Source: Pseudosulfitobacter sp. DSM 107133 (GTDB lineage: Bacteria > Pseudomonadota > Alphaproteobacteria > Rhodobacterales > Rhodobacteraceae). Taken from it: a stretch of DNA of 64,000 bases. The notes beneath the pieces were generated by a model. It saw only the letters and a program-made list of their open reading frames with translations. It was not told the origin of the DNA and searched no databases. The DNA is taken from NCBI RefSeq assembly GCF_022788695.1, contig NZ_CP085162.1, positions 1 through 64,000 of the forward strand, in the 5' to 3' direction. The position numbers were made by a program, and so were the translations under genes. This document shows positions 25,821 through 35,373 of this stretch, piece after piece; the first letter of the stretch is position 1, and each line of letters opens with the position of its first letter.

Positions 25821-26795
25821 TTAGCGGTTGCTGTCGGACAGGTCTGTCCAGATCTTGACGTCTTCGGCAGGCATCAGGTCCGACTCATACACCGGCTTGG
25901 ATGCTGCGCGGAACACGGCGCGTTCTTCTGCGGTCAGGCGCTGTACGGTCACGCCTTTTTCCTCAAGCGCGGTCAGCCCGGATTCGGACGCTTCGGCCAG
26001 CCACGCGCGGTTGGCGGCATCGGCTGTCGCCACGGCGGCATCGACGGCAGCGCGTTCGTCGTCGCTCAGGCCGTCATACCAGCCTTTCGAGAACAGGATC
26101 GCCCGCATCGGGATAATCACACCCGCATCCGAGAAGTTTCTGACAAAATCGGTCTGGCCGAAAATCACCGGCACGAAAGGCGAGTTCAGGTAGCCGTCGA
26201 TCACGCCGGTTTGCAGGCCTGCGGGCACTTCACCCCAGGGCACCACCGTGCCGGTCGAGCCCCAGGCCTGATACATTGCAATCTGCGCGTCATCCAATGC
26301 CCGCATCCGCAGGTCGGCCATATCGGCAGGCGCGCGCACGGCCTTGGTTGTGGTGATAATGCCCGATGACGGCCCGATCGGCACAAAGGCAACGACCATT
26401 GCATCCTGGGCGGCCAGCTTTTCGTTCAGCCGGTCAAAGACCTTGCCCGCAGCCAGCGCACGGTCCATATGCGCCGCATCATCAAAGATATAGGGCAAGC
26501 GCACGCCATAAACGAAGGGGTCGATCTGGGCGATGGCGCGCACGTCGGACAAAGAGACCTCCAGCAATCCGGTGGAAATCTGGTCGAATTTCTCGGCCTC
26601 GTTCCCGACCGAGTCGCGCGGCATTTCACGCACCTCCATCCCGGCGTCTTTCAGCGCGTTGCCAAAGGCATGGGCCCAGTTGTAAGACCCCGATTGTTCC
26701 AGATCGGGCTTGCCGTCCAGTGCAATCTTGACCTCGGCGATGGCGGGGGCCGCCATGGCCATAAGTGCGGCCAGTGTCAGTGATGTCAGTTTCAT
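25821..26795 (-). CDS. TRAP transporter solute-binding protein (DctP type)
   Basis: This 324-residue protein has a signal peptide (MKLTSLTLAALMAMAAPAIA) and the DctP fold. The segment ADMADLRMRALDDAQIAMYQAWGSTGTVVPWGEVPAGLQTGVIDG includes the conserved Arg that binds a ligand carboxylate and the helix that follows. It delivers an unknown acid to the DctQM membrane pair. A good ribosome site (GGAGG) precedes the ATG. Confidence 0.88.
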   Translation of the reverse strand: MKLTSLTLAALMAMAAPAIAEVKIALDGKPDLEQSGSYNWAHAFGNALKDAGMEVREMPRDSVGNEAEKFDQISTGLLEVSLSDVRAIAQIDPFVYGVRLPYIFDDAAHMDRALAAGKVFDRLNEKLAAQDAMVVAFVPIGPSSGIITTTKAVRAPADMADLRMRALDDAQIAMYQAWGSTGTVVPWGEVPAGLQTGVIDGYLNSPFVPVIFGQTDFVRNFSDAGVIIPMRAILFSKGWYDGLSDDERAAVDAAVATADAANRAWLAEASESGLTALEEKGVTVQRLTAEERAVFRAASKPVYESDLMPAEDVKIWTDLSDSNR

Positions 26796-26812
26796 TTGTC
26801 GTCCTCCCTTAT

Positions 26813-28096
26813 TCAGTTCACGGAAAAGCCGAACAGCTGCGGCAACGTCAGGCTAAGCGCAGGCCAGTAGACCAGCGCCAGCAGCAGCAGAACCTGCACG
26901 GCGATGAAGGGCAGCACAGCATAGGCCAGCCGCCAGTAGTTCAGATTTGTCAGCGCCGATACGACCACCAGGCATTTGCCCAGCGGCGGGGTAATCAGGC
27001 CGACGCACAGGTTGAAACACAGCACGATCCCCAGATGGATCGGGCTTATGCCCTGCGCCAGCGCTTGGGGTGCAAACAGCGGGATCAGCAGGGTCAGCGC
27101 CACGGGCGTGTCCATGAACATGCCCGCGATCAGGAAGATGGCCACCAGGAAGAACAGGTATTTCGTGCCCGTCAGCCCGAAGGATTCGACCCAGTTTGCC
27201 AGTGCCTGCGACCAGCCCAGCTGACCGGCCAGATAGCCAAGCACCGAGATGGCGGCGAGGATGATAAAGATGGTGCCGGTCATCTTGGCTGTCGCCTCGA
27301 CGGCATCAAAGATCATCTTCCAGTTCAGCCCCTTGTAGTACTGGCCCGCGATCAGCGCGACCATAACGGCGATGGCCGACCCTTCGGTTGGGGTGGCAAG
27401 GCCGAAGACCAGCGCACCCAGGATCACTACCGGCAGGCACAGCGCCGGTGCGGCGTGCAGCAGGCTGGGCAGGAATTGCGGCAGATCGTCCGATTTGCCG
27501 CCGGGGTGCCCCTTGATGTTGGCGATCAGCGCATTCAGCAGCATCAGGGCCGCCGCCAGCAGCAACCCCGGCACGACACCGGCGATGAACAGGGCGGCGA
27601 CGGATGCGCCGGTCAGGCCGCCATAGATAATCATGATGATCGACGGCGGAATGATCGGTCCGATCATGGACGAGGCGGCTGTAATCGCTCCGGCATAATA
27701 GGGATCGTAGCCGCGCGCCTTCATTTCGGGGACAAAGGTGCGCGACAGCGCGGCGCTGTCTGCGATGGCCGAACCCGAAATGCCCGCAAAGAACACGCTG
27801 GTCAGGATGTTGACGTGGCCAAGCCCGCCGCGAAACCGCCCGACGATGGACATGGCAAAGTCGATCAGGCTGCGCGTGACGCCTGCGCGGCTCATGATTT
27901 CAGCGGTCAGGATGAACATCGGCATCGCCATAAAGGCAAAAACATCAAGCTGCGCAAAAATGCGCTGTGGCATGATGGACAGGAACTGGGTTTTGCCCAC
28001 GGCGACAAAGGCCAGCACCGACACCGAGCCCATCAGATAGGCAAAGGCGGTGCCGCTGATCAGGAAGACGATGAAAACGATCGGGATGAACCACAT
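26813..28096 (-). CDS. TRAP transporter large membrane subunit (DctM type)
   Basis: This 427-residue protein has about 12 hydrophobic spans and typical DctM segments: FAGISGSAIADSAAL, the sodium-site-like GPIIPPSIIMIIYG and IFLIAGMFMDTPVALTLLIPLF. It lies 4 bp after the amidase and 17 bp before the DctP gene. The N-terminus is VWFI-like hydrophobic from the first residue, as expected. Confidence 0.9.
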   Translation of the reverse strand: MWFIPIVFIVFLISGTAFAYLMGSVSVLAFVAVGKTQFLSIMPQRIFAQLDVFAFMAMPMFILTAEIMSRAGVTRSLIDFAMSIVGRFRGGLGHVNILTSVFFAGISGSAIADSAALSRTFVPEMKARGYDPYYAGAITAASSMIGPIIPPSIIMIIYGGLTGASVAALFIAGVVPGLLLAAALMLLNALIANIKGHPGGKSDDLPQFLPSLLHAAPALCLPVVILGALVFGLATPTEGSAIAVMVALIAGQYYKGLNWKMIFDAVEATAKMTGTIFIILAAISVLGYLAGQLGWSQALANWVESFGLTGTKYLFFLVAIFLIAGMFMDTPVALTLLIPLFAPQALAQGISPIHLGIVLCFNLCVGLITPPLGKCLVVVSALTNLNYWRLAYAVLPFIAVQVLLLLALVYWPALSLTLPQLFGFSVN

Positions 28097-28100
28097 GATA

Positions 28101-29630
28101 TTACACCGCCGTTCTGATGTTGGGTGTTGATGACGGAACCGCTGATGTCAGGACGGGCGGATGGGTCACGATCGCACGCAAGTCAACATTCGAAGCCGCA
28201 AGCGCCGCCATATCGGGACGCGGGCGGGCGGTGTCTGCGTCGCGGTCAAACAGGGTTTCCAGCGCTTTGGCCGTGGCCAGCAGCCGTTCGTCACCGCGCA
28301 AGGGGCCAAGCATCTGAAGCCCGAAGGGCATGCCGTGCGGATCGCGGCCACAGGGCAGGGTAAGTGCGGGCCCGCCCGTCAAAGAGCCGCGATACATCAG
28401 CGCCAGCCAGCGGTAATAGACATCCATCACCTGCCCGTCGATTTCGGTCGGGTGCGATTGCTGCCACGGAAAGGGCGAGACCGGCGCGGTTGGCAGCAGG
28501 ATGATGTCAAACGCATCCATCACCTTGTTGAAGTTGCGCAGGATGCGGGTCTGTTCCGCATGTGCCCAGCTTCTGTCGGCCAGCGTCATGGCCTGTCCCA
28601 TCGCGACGTTCTGCGCGATGTGGTCACCAAAATCCCCGGGTGCCGTTTTCAGAGCCTCGGCAAATCCCGCAACAAAGCTTTCTGCACGCAAGATGTCAAA
28701 GACGCGGTCCATCTGGCCCAGATCAAGACTGGCCGGGCGGCAGTCCATCACATGCGGCCGCAGCGCGTCGATGCGCGCGCGAAAGGTCTTGCGGATGGCG
28801 GGGTCGACGGGCGCGCCGCCAAAGTCTTCGCTGTATCCGACGCGCAGGGTTTTCAGGTCGACCTGCGGCAGGGTGGCGAACCTGTCGGGGGCCGCGGGCG
28901 ACGACAGGGGGTCGTCGCGGTCATGGCCCTGAATGACGTTCAGCATCAAGAGCAAGTCGTCCATTGTCCGCGCCATCGGCCCCAGAACGGAAATGCCGGA
29001 CCAGCCCAGCGGGCGTGTCGGGTGTGCGACCACATCGACCGACGGGCGATAGCCGACGATGCCGCACAAGGACGCCGGCAGGCGCAGGGAACCACCCGTG
29101 TCGGAGCCGGTGCACAGCGGCAGCAGATCGGCCGCCAGTGCCGCCGCCGAGCCGCCGGACGAGCCGCCCGCGATCAGGTCGGGGTTGAACGGGTTGCCCG
29201 TGGCCCCCCACACCGGATTGCGGCTGTTGCCGCCCGCGCCCAGTTCGGGGACATTCGTCTTGGCCAGAATGATGGCACCTGCCGCGCGCAGCCGTGCGAC
29301 CATGGGCAGATCCTGGGTGGGCACATTGGCGCGTCCGCGTTTGCTGCCATGGGTGGTCAGCAGCCCCTTGGTGTCTTGCAGGTCTTTGACTCCAATGGGC
29401 AATCCGTCAAGCGGGCCGATTGGTGTGCCGGCTTTCCAGCGCTGCGTTGCCTGCGACGCCTGCGCCACCGCCCGTTCCGCATCCAGCGCGGTCAGGGCGT
29501 TAACCTTGGGGTTGAACAGCGTAATATGTTCCAGACAGGCAGCCAGATAATCGCTGGGCGTCAGGGTTTGGGCCGCGAAACGGGCCAGAACCGCGTGCGC
29601 GGGCAGCGCCACAAGCGCCAGAGGGTTCAA
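28101..29630 (-). CDS. Amidase-signature hydrolase
   Basis: This 509-residue enzyme belongs to the amidase signature family, with the Ser-cisSer-Lys triad: Lys in GLPIGVKDLQDT, the Ser-rich motif GGSSGGSAAALAADLLPLCTGSD and GGSLRLPAS. Family members hydrolyse amides to acid and ammonia. It is the first gene of the TRAP unit, so it probably cleaves an amide whose product or parent acid is imported. No ATG is near the start; TTG at 29630 after GGGTGATCCG is the best choice, and a downstream GTG is possible. Confidence 0.85.
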   Translation of the reverse strand: MNPLALVALPAHAVLARFAAQTLTPSDYLAACLEHITLFNPKVNALTALDAERAVAQASQATQRWKAGTPIGPLDGLPIGVKDLQDTKGLLTTHGSKRGRANVPTQDLPMVARLRAAGAIILAKTNVPELGAGGNSRNPVWGATGNPFNPDLIAGGSSGGSAAALAADLLPLCTGSDTGGSLRLPASLCGIVGYRPSVDVVAHPTRPLGWSGISVLGPMARTMDDLLLMLNVIQGHDRDDPLSSPAAPDRFATLPQVDLKTLRVGYSEDFGGAPVDPAIRKTFRARIDALRPHVMDCRPASLDLGQMDRVFDILRAESFVAGFAEALKTAPGDFGDHIAQNVAMGQAMTLADRSWAHAEQTRILRNFNKVMDAFDIILLPTAPVSPFPWQQSHPTEIDGQVMDVYYRWLALMYRGSLTGGPALTLPCGRDPHGMPFGLQMLGPLRGDERLLATAKALETLFDRDADTARPRPDMAALAASNVDLRAIVTHPPVLTSAVPSSTPNIRTAV

Positions 29631-29747
29631 CGGATCACCCGTGCATCTATAGCCAGCAGAAATAACACGAAAGCCCTCCCAAACCTTGCATCGGGTTAAG
29701 GTAATCCATGCACATCACCAAAAAAAGTGAGTTTTCGGCGCAGTACA

Positions 29748-30740
29748 TTAACTAAATGGAATGGTTTGCATCTCGGCGGTGGTTTGTTGCAGGCATTTCA
29801 GGAACAGCGACAGGGTGCTGTTCTGGGTGATCTGGTCGGCGCGCCAGAAGCACCGCGCTTCGGACAGCAGGCCCTGCGTGTCCAGCGGCAGGATCGTGAC
29901 TTCCCCGCGCGCGGCCTGTGCCTGTGCCAGTTGCAGCGGCATCAGGCCAAGGGCAGGCATCACGCGCAACAATTCAAGATTGAGCGCAAGTGAATTTGAC
30001 GCGATTGTGTTGCTGGGCGCGGTCAGCCCGTTGGTGGCAAACAGCGCATCCACCGCCCGCCGTGCCACCGAGTTTGCTTGCGGCAGGATCCACGGAAACG
30101 GGATGACATCGGTCCATGCCAGTTCGTTCTGCTGGGCAAGCGGGTGGTGACGTCCTGCGACCACAACGACGGGTTCGGAAAACAGCGGCATCTGGTCGAT
30201 GCCGGGCAGTTCCTGCGGTTGCCAGATGCGCGCGATCAACAGATCAATCGCACCGGCCTCTAGCTCTGGAAAAAGCTCGACAAAATGGCCTTCCAGAACG
30301 GTTACATTTGCCTGCGGCGTGCTGCGTTTGAAAATCGCAATGCTTCCGGGCAACAAGGACGGCGCGACCGAGCTGACAACCCCGATAGAGACCGAGCCCG
30401 ATACACCGCTGGCCATCGCTTCGATGTCAAAGGCGGCGCGGTCAAGCTGGTTCAGGGTTTGGCGGGCGTGATCTGCCAGACGGTTGCCGATAGGTGTCAG
30501 ATACAGCCGGTTGCGGTCCCGCGTCACAATCGGTGCGCCGACGATCTTTTCCAGCTCGGCAATCTGCTTGGAAACGGCGGGCTGGGTCACGTTCAGGGCC
30601 ACCGCCACCCGTGCCACCAGCTTTAGGTCGGCCAATGCCGCAATGACCCGCAGATGGCGCAGCGTGATTGCCTTTTGAAATTCCTTGCCCAAACGCCTTG
30701 GCTCCCCCGGTCCGGTTGCGGGCAGCCTGTCACAGTTCAT
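29748..30740 (-). CDS. LysR-family transcription regulator
   Basis: This 330-residue regulator has an N-terminal winged helix (LRHLRVIAALADLKLVARVAVALNVTQPAVSKQIAELEKIVG) and a periplasmic-binding-protein-like effector domain (GSVSIGVVSSVAPSLLPG onward). The ATG at 30740 is the first methionine; a TTG at 30692 after GGGGGAG is an alternative. It sits upstream of, and codirectional with, the amidase-TRAP operon, 117 bp away, and is its likely regulator. It resembles the GbpR/PcaQ group in its QPAVSKQIAELE helix. Confidence 0.88.
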   Translation of the reverse strand: MNCDRLPATGPGEPRRLGKEFQKAITLRHLRVIAALADLKLVARVAVALNVTQPAVSKQIAELEKIVGAPIVTRDRNRLYLTPIGNRLADHARQTLNQLDRAAFDIEAMASGVSGSVSIGVVSSVAPSLLPGSIAIFKRSTPQANVTVLEGHFVELFPELEAGAIDLLIARIWQPQELPGIDQMPLFSEPVVVVAGRHHPLAQQNELAWTDVIPFPWILPQANSVARRAVDALFATNGLTAPSNTIASNSLALNLELLRVMPALGLMPLQLAQAQAARGEVTILPLDTQGLLSEARCFWRADQITQNSTLSLFLKCLQQTTAEMQTIPFS

Positions 30741-30761
30741 CAAAAGTGAAAATATGGCTGA

Positions 30762-31481
30762 TTACGTCCGGCGTCCGGCCAGCCATTTTTCCAGATCGCG
30801 CTGCGCGGCATCCAGTATTTCGATGTTGATCGTGCGGGTGAACAAGGCCCGGTTCAGCGCGCGCACACGTTTGTTCAGGGCAATATGTTCATCCAGTTCG
30901 GAATCAACACCCAGCTTGTCATACAGCGACAACAGCCGGTTCTGCACGGTTCTCAGCGACATGCCCTGTCTTTCGGCAATCAGCTTGTCCTGTAGTCCCA
31001 GCGCCAGATCGACCAGCACCGCGAATTCGCTGTCGTCGATGCGCATACGCGGCGAGGTGCTGCTTTTCTGAAGGCGGTGAATTTCACGGTCCACCATGAT
31101 CTGCCCTTCGATCAGCACCGCGCGCAGGGCCAGCTTCAGCCGCTCGCGCGAGGCGGTTTTCAGGATATAGCCATAGGCGCTGTCCTCGGGCACGATCTGG
31201 GCAATGCCCCGCAAGTAGGCTTCGTCGGCGTAGTTCGACCAGAACAGGATGCGGGTTTGCGGGCGCTCGGACCAGATCGCGCGGGCCGCTTCGATGCCGT
31301 TGCGCCGGTCCATCTGCAAATCCATCACGATGGCTTCGATCTTGCCGCGCCGGGCCTCGTCCTCGCCCGCCGCGCCATCCGAAAACTGGATGATTTCAGT
31401 CACCTCGGGCAGGGCCTCGACCAAAGCGTCCTGAAGATAGGCGCCATGGAACTGGTCGTCTTCTACGATCAGCACCTTCAT
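30762..31481 (-). CDS. Response regulator with LuxR-like C-terminus
   Basis: This 239-residue regulator has a receiver domain (KVLIVEDDQFHGAYLQDAL, phospho-acceptor Asp in AIVMDLQMDRRNGIEAARA, Lys in GYILKTAS) and a C-terminal helix-turn-helix with LGLQDKLIAERQGMSLRTVQNRLLSLYDKLGV. That part is a variant of the NarL/LuxR helix with a longer tail of about 45 residues. The ATG at 31481 overlaps the kinase stop. Targets may be the LysR/TRAP genes or the sugar operon. Confidence 0.8.
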   Translation of the reverse strand: MKVLIVEDDQFHGAYLQDALVEALPEVTEIIQFSDGAAGEDEARRGKIEAIVMDLQMDRRNGIEAARAIWSERPQTRILFWSNYADEAYLRGIAQIVPEDSAYGYILKTASRERLKLALRAVLIEGQIMVDREIHRLQKSSTSPRMRIDDSEFAVLVDLALGLQDKLIAERQGMSLRTVQNRLLSLYDKLGVDSELDEHIALNKRVRALNRALFTRTINIEILDAAQRDLEKWLAGRRT

Positions 31482-32656
31482 GTCCGGCTTTCCAGCATCA
31501 CGCGCACCCTGCATCCGTAATCGTTCAGGATGTCCAGCTCGGCCGAGATCAGACGCGCGCGGGTGCGCATGTGCGACAGGCCCGAGCTTCTGTGCAGGGA
31601 GGCGGGAATACCGCGCCCGTCGTCGCTGATTGTCATGACAAGGCCGTATTGGGCCACGGGTTCGATCATCACTTTGATCGTGCGCGCGCCGGAATGATAG
31701 GCGGCGTTGTTGATGGCCTCCTGGGCGATGCGAAACAGGGCGGTGCGCGTTGTCGGGTCCAGCCGGTCGGGCGCGCCGCCGGTGTCGTCGGTCACGTCAA
31801 TCCGCACCGGCGCGATCCCGACCGCGCGTTCCAGGTGGACGCGCACCGCATGGGCAAAGCCGAACAGCTCAAGCAGGGTCGGCACCGCGGTGTCGATGAT
31901 CTGCCGCAAGTTGCCGATGGTGTCGGATACGCCCTGTGCCAAAGCAGCGCGGTCAAGCGGGGCGTCGCCCGTGACCTCGCGCAGCAGGCGCGTCAGGTCG
32001 GCCAGTGTCTGGTCGTGCAGGTCCATGCCGATGCGCTGGCGTTCCTGCTCAAGCGTTTGGGTCAGTTCCAGCGCGCCGCGGCGCAAACCTTCTTCGCGTT
32101 TTTGCGCTTCCTGTCCGACCTGGGTGGCCCGCTGGGCCTGTTCGGCGGTGTGCATCGCATGGAAATAGGGCGACAGGACGTCTGCAATATTCCGGGCGCG
32201 CTGCACGGTTTCCAGGGTATATAGGCCCGGTGTTTCGTGCGAGATGTTCAGCGTTCCGATGGACTGGCCCATGACCTTCATCAGCACATGCACCCGCGAG
32301 CGCAGCCCGTGGTTGAAGATCGGTTCCGAACAGGCGCCCGCAAAGGTCTGGCGGGGATCCTGCATCGCGTCGCTGCACAGCATGAAATCGCATTTGCCGG
32401 TGATCAGGTCGCGGATCGGTGAGCGGTCAACCCGCGTGCGCGCCCGTGACCAGCGCGTTTGAATGCCAACCTCGTAGCTGGCCATCCAGCCGGGCCGGTC
32501 ATACAGGCACAGATCGGCGTGCGAAAAGGGAATGACCTCTGCGATTTCATCCGCCACCGCCTCAAGCGCCGAGGCGATGTCGGTACGTTCGGCCAGATGG
32601 GTCGAGATGCGCAGAAATACGTCACCCTTTGCATTGGCTTGCAGGGCCTTGTCCAT
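31478..32656 (-). CDS. GAF-domain sensor histidine kinase (NarX-like)
   Basis: This 392-residue cytosolic kinase has a GAF-like sensor domain (residues 10-170), a coiled-coil linker, a HisKA_3 domain with His in RIGMDLHDQTLADLTRLLRE and a HATPase domain (AQEAINNAAYHSGARTI, DDGRGIP, GLSHMRTRARLI). No membrane span is seen. The ATG at 32656 has GGAGGAGA upstream; the frame reaches 32758. It is divergent from the sugar importer across 215 bp, so that operon is a candidate target. Confidence 0.85.
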   Translation of the reverse strand: MDKALQANAKGDVFLRISTHLAERTDIASALEAVADEIAEVIPFSHADLCLYDRPGWMASYEVGIQTRWSRARTRVDRSPIRDLITGKCDFMLCSDAMQDPRQTFAGACSEPIFNHGLRSRVHVLMKVMGQSIGTLNISHETPGLYTLETVQRARNIADVLSPYFHAMHTAEQAQRATQVGQEAQKREEGLRRGALELTQTLEQERQRIGMDLHDQTLADLTRLLREVTGDAPLDRAALAQGVSDTIGNLRQIIDTAVPTLLELFGFAHAVRVHLERAVGIAPVRIDVTDDTGGAPDRLDPTTRTALFRIAQEAINNAAYHSGARTIKVMIEPVAQYGLVMTISDDGRGIPASLHRSSGLSHMRTRARLISAELDILNDYGCRVRVMLESRT

Positions 32657-32871
32657 TGTCTCCTCCTGTCGCGCGGTGCGCGTCCCCGCAAGTTTGGGCC
32701 GCAAATTGCAAAAAGGAAACACCTGTAACCGCAGATCGGTTGCGGGTTCCCGCATCATCTCTGCGGGCGCGTGCCTTTACAGGTGGGGGCGCTGGCCACA
32801 TCATTCCGCCATCCTGGTCCTTGCCGGACTGGATTTCAGCGCAGGATCAATGCGCGATAGGGAGGAATATT

Positions 32872-33888
32872 ATGACAATTTCAAAAATGCTGCTGGGGGC
32901 GGCAGGTCTTGCCCTGGTTGCGGGAACCGCGCTGGCCGAAACCCCGACATCCGACAAGCGGATTGCGCTTTCGAACAATTACGCGGGCAACTCGTGGCGA
33001 CAGGCGATGCTGCAAACCTATGAGGAGATCGGCAAGCAGGCGGTTGCCGATGGGGTGGTGGCCGCGGCGGATGCCTATACCACATCCGAAAATCAGGCGA
33101 CCGAGCAGGCGGCGCAGATTCAGAACATGATCCTTCAGGGCTATGATGCCATCGTGCTGAACGCCGCGTCGCCCACGGCGCTGAATGGCGCGGTCAAGGA
33201 AGCCTGCGACGCCGGTGTGACGGTGGTCAGCTTTGACGGCATCGTGACCGAGCCCTGCGCCTGGCGGATCGCGGTGGATTTTGCCGCCATGGGCAAAGAA
33301 CAGGTGGATTATCTGGCGACGCGCCTGTCCGATGGTGGCAATCTGCTGGAAATCCGGGGGCTTGCAGGCGTGTTTGTGGACGACGAGATTTCCAAAGGCA
33401 TCCACGAAGGCGTGGCCGAGCACAGCCAGTTCGACATTGTCGGATCGGTGCATGGCGACTGGGCGCAAGACGTGGCGCAAAAGGCCGTGGCCGGCATTCT
33501 GCCATCGCTGCCGCCGGTCGTGGGCGTTGTGACACAGGGCGGTGACGGCTATGGCACGGCGCAGGCCTTTGCTGCCGCAGGCCGTGACACGCCGCTGATC
33601 GTGCTGGGCAATCGTCAGGACGAACTTCAGTGGTGGGCCGAACAACGCGACGCGAACGGGTATGAAACCCTGTCGCTGTCGATCGCGCCGGGCGTTGCCT
33701 CGCTGGCGTTCTGGGTCGCGCAGCAGGTGCTTGCGGGCGAAGACGTGCCCAAGGATCTGACGGTGCCTTTCCTGAAGATCACCCAGGACACGCTGGACGA
33801 TGCGCTGGCCACGACGCCGGAAGGCTCGGTCGCCAATGTGACCTATGCGCTGGATGATGCCAAACAGGTCATCGCAGACGCCAAGTGA
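32872..33888 (+). CDS. Sugar ABC importer solute-binding protein
   Basis: This 338-residue protein has a signal peptide (ending GTALAE) and the type I sugar-binding fold: RIALSNNYAGNSWRQAMLQTYEEIG, then NQATEQAAQIQNMILQGYDAIVLNAASPTALNG, as in ribose/xylose-type binding proteins. Ligand residues cannot be deduced safely. GGAGG lies 7 bp before the ATG at 32872. It leads an operon of ATPase, two permeases and a lactonase. Confidence 0.88.
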   Translation: MTISKMLLGAAGLALVAGTALAETPTSDKRIALSNNYAGNSWRQAMLQTYEEIGKQAVADGVVAAADAYTTSENQATEQAAQIQNMILQGYDAIVLNAASPTALNGAVKEACDAGVTVVSFDGIVTEPCAWRIAVDFAAMGKEQVDYLATRLSDGGNLLEIRGLAGVFVDDEISKGIHEGVAEHSQFDIVGSVHGDWAQDVAQKAVAGILPSLPPVVGVVTQGGDGYGTAQAFAAAGRDTPLIVLGNRQDELQWWAEQRDANGYETLSLSIAPGVASLAFWVAQQVLAGEDVPKDLTVPFLKITQDTLDDALATTPEGSVANVTYALDDAKQVIADAK

Positions 33889-33948
33889 TGTTTCGTCGGG
33901 TCGCCCTTTGGGGCGGCCCGCGTTTCCCAATTGAAGAATGGAGCACTC

Positions 33949-35373
33949 ATGCAAGATCATGAGAGTGCCCCGATCGTGACGCTTGTTGACGCGGCCAAGC
34001 ATTTTGGCCCGGTGCGCGCGCTCGACGGGGTCAGCCTGTCGGTCGGGCCGGGCGATTGCATCGGGCTTGTCGGCCATAACGGCGCGGGCAAATCCACGCT
34101 TGTGAACCTGATCAACGGGGGGCTTGCGCCCTCTTCGGGCAGCCTTGTCTTTTCGGCGGGCCATTCGGCGCTGGATGCCGGTGTGCGGTCGGTGTTACAG
34201 GAACTGTCGCTGTGCCCGAACCTGACGGTGGCCGAAAACCTCAGGATTTCGCACAGCGCGCTGAAAGGCCCCGGCTGGCGACGCCCTGCGCGGGCCGAAA
34301 TACGCGCCAGCCTTGATACGATCTTTCCGGGGCACAGCATCAGCGCGAATGCCGAGGTTGATAGCCTGTCGATCGCAGAACGCCAGATGATCGAGATTGC
34401 CATCGGATTTGCCCCGCGCGGCACGCAGGCGCGGCTGGTTATTCTGGACGAGCCGACGTCATCGCTGGATGAGGGCATTGCCGACCAGCTGCTGAAGCAC
34501 ATCCGGCAGTTCTGTGCGGCGGGCGGGGCCGTTGTCTTTATTTCGCATATGCTGGGCGAGGTCTTTAAGGTCGCCAGCCGCATCATTGTGTTGAAAGACG
34601 GCAAGATCGTTGCCGAGCGCCCCTGTGGTGACTTCACCCGTCAGGGGCTGGTTGATGCGATGGGGCATGTCGCCCCCGAAGCGGGCGAAGACACCGGCCC
34701 AAAGGGGGATTTTGGCCCCGAGCTCTTGCGCACCCCGCAGGGGCTGGCGGTGCGTCAGGGCGAAATCGTGGGCCTGTCCGGTTTGGCAGGGCACGGGCAG
34801 GCAGAGGCGCTGGCGCGGCTGTATCTGTCGCGTTCGTCCGCATGGAAATCCAGCAAGTCGCCCGAAGTGGTCTTTGTCGCCGGGGACCGGGCGCGCGACG
34901 GGGTGCTGCCGCTGTGGTCGATCCTGCGCAACATTTCGATTTCGGTTCTGCAACAGACCGCAAGGCGCGGTTTCGTGAACCGGCAGGCCGAAACGGCGAT
35001 AGCGGCAGACTGGAAGGCCCGCATTGGCATCCGCACCGATGATCTGCGCAACCCGATCCTGTCGTTGTCCGGCGGCAACCAGCAAAAGGTGCTTTTTGCC
35101 CGTGCGCTGGCGTCGCGCGCACCTTTGGTCATCATGGACGACCCGATGCGCGGCGTTGATGTGGGCACCAAACAGGACGTTTATGCCATGATCCGCGCCG
35201 AGGCCGCCAAAGGGCGCACATTCCTGTGGTATTCGACCGAAACCGAAGAGGTCTGCCAGTGTGACCGTGTCTTTGTCTTTCGCAATCACGAGATCAGCGC
35301 CGAACTGACCGGCGCCGACATCACCGAGGAAAAGATCCTGGGTGCATCCTTTGAAATGCAGGAGGCATCATGA
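33949..35373 (+). CDS. Sugar ABC importer ATPase with two ABC domains
   Basis: This 474-residue protein has a canonical first ABC domain (GHNGAGKST; LSIAERQMIEIA signature; VILDEPTSSLD) and a second half in which the P-loop is degenerate (GLAGHGQAEALAR) while the signature LSGGNQQKVLFARAL and MDDPMRGVD remain. That asymmetry is normal for CUT2 sugar importers. The ATG at 33949 has GGAG upstream; a TTG at 33931 in frame is less likely. It overlaps the first permease by ATGA. Confidence 0.88.
   Translation: MQDHESAPIVTLVDAAKHFGPVRALDGVSLSVGPGDCIGLVGHNGAGKSTLVNLINGGLAPSSGSLVFSAGHSALDAGVRSVLQELSLCPNLTVAENLRISHSALKGPGWRRPARAEIRASLDTIFPGHSISANAEVDSLSIAERQMIEIAIGFAPRGTQARLVILDEPTSSLDEGIADQLLKHIRQFCAAGGAVVFISHMLGEVFKVASRIIVLKDGKIVAERPCGDFTRQGLVDAMGHVAPEAGEDTGPKGDFGPELLRTPQGLAVRQGEIVGLSGLAGHGQAEALARLYLSRSSAWKSSKSPEVVFVAGDRARDGVLPLWSILRNISISVLQQTARRGFVNRQAETAIAADWKARIGIRTDDLRNPILSLSGGNQQKVLFARALASRAPLVIMDDPMRGVDVGTKQDVYAMIRAEAAKGRTFLWYSTETEEVCQCDRVFVFRNHEISAELTGADITEEKILGASFEMQEAS

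Noticed and set aside
30762..32656. Two-component pair as part of the protease system.
   Set aside because: It lies more than 10 kb away among transporter genes, and the protease cluster already has its own pair.
34741..35373. Degenerate P-loop in the second half of the sugar ABC ATPase as a damaged gene.
   Set aside because: An asymmetric second domain with this type of loop is normal in CUT2 sugar importers.
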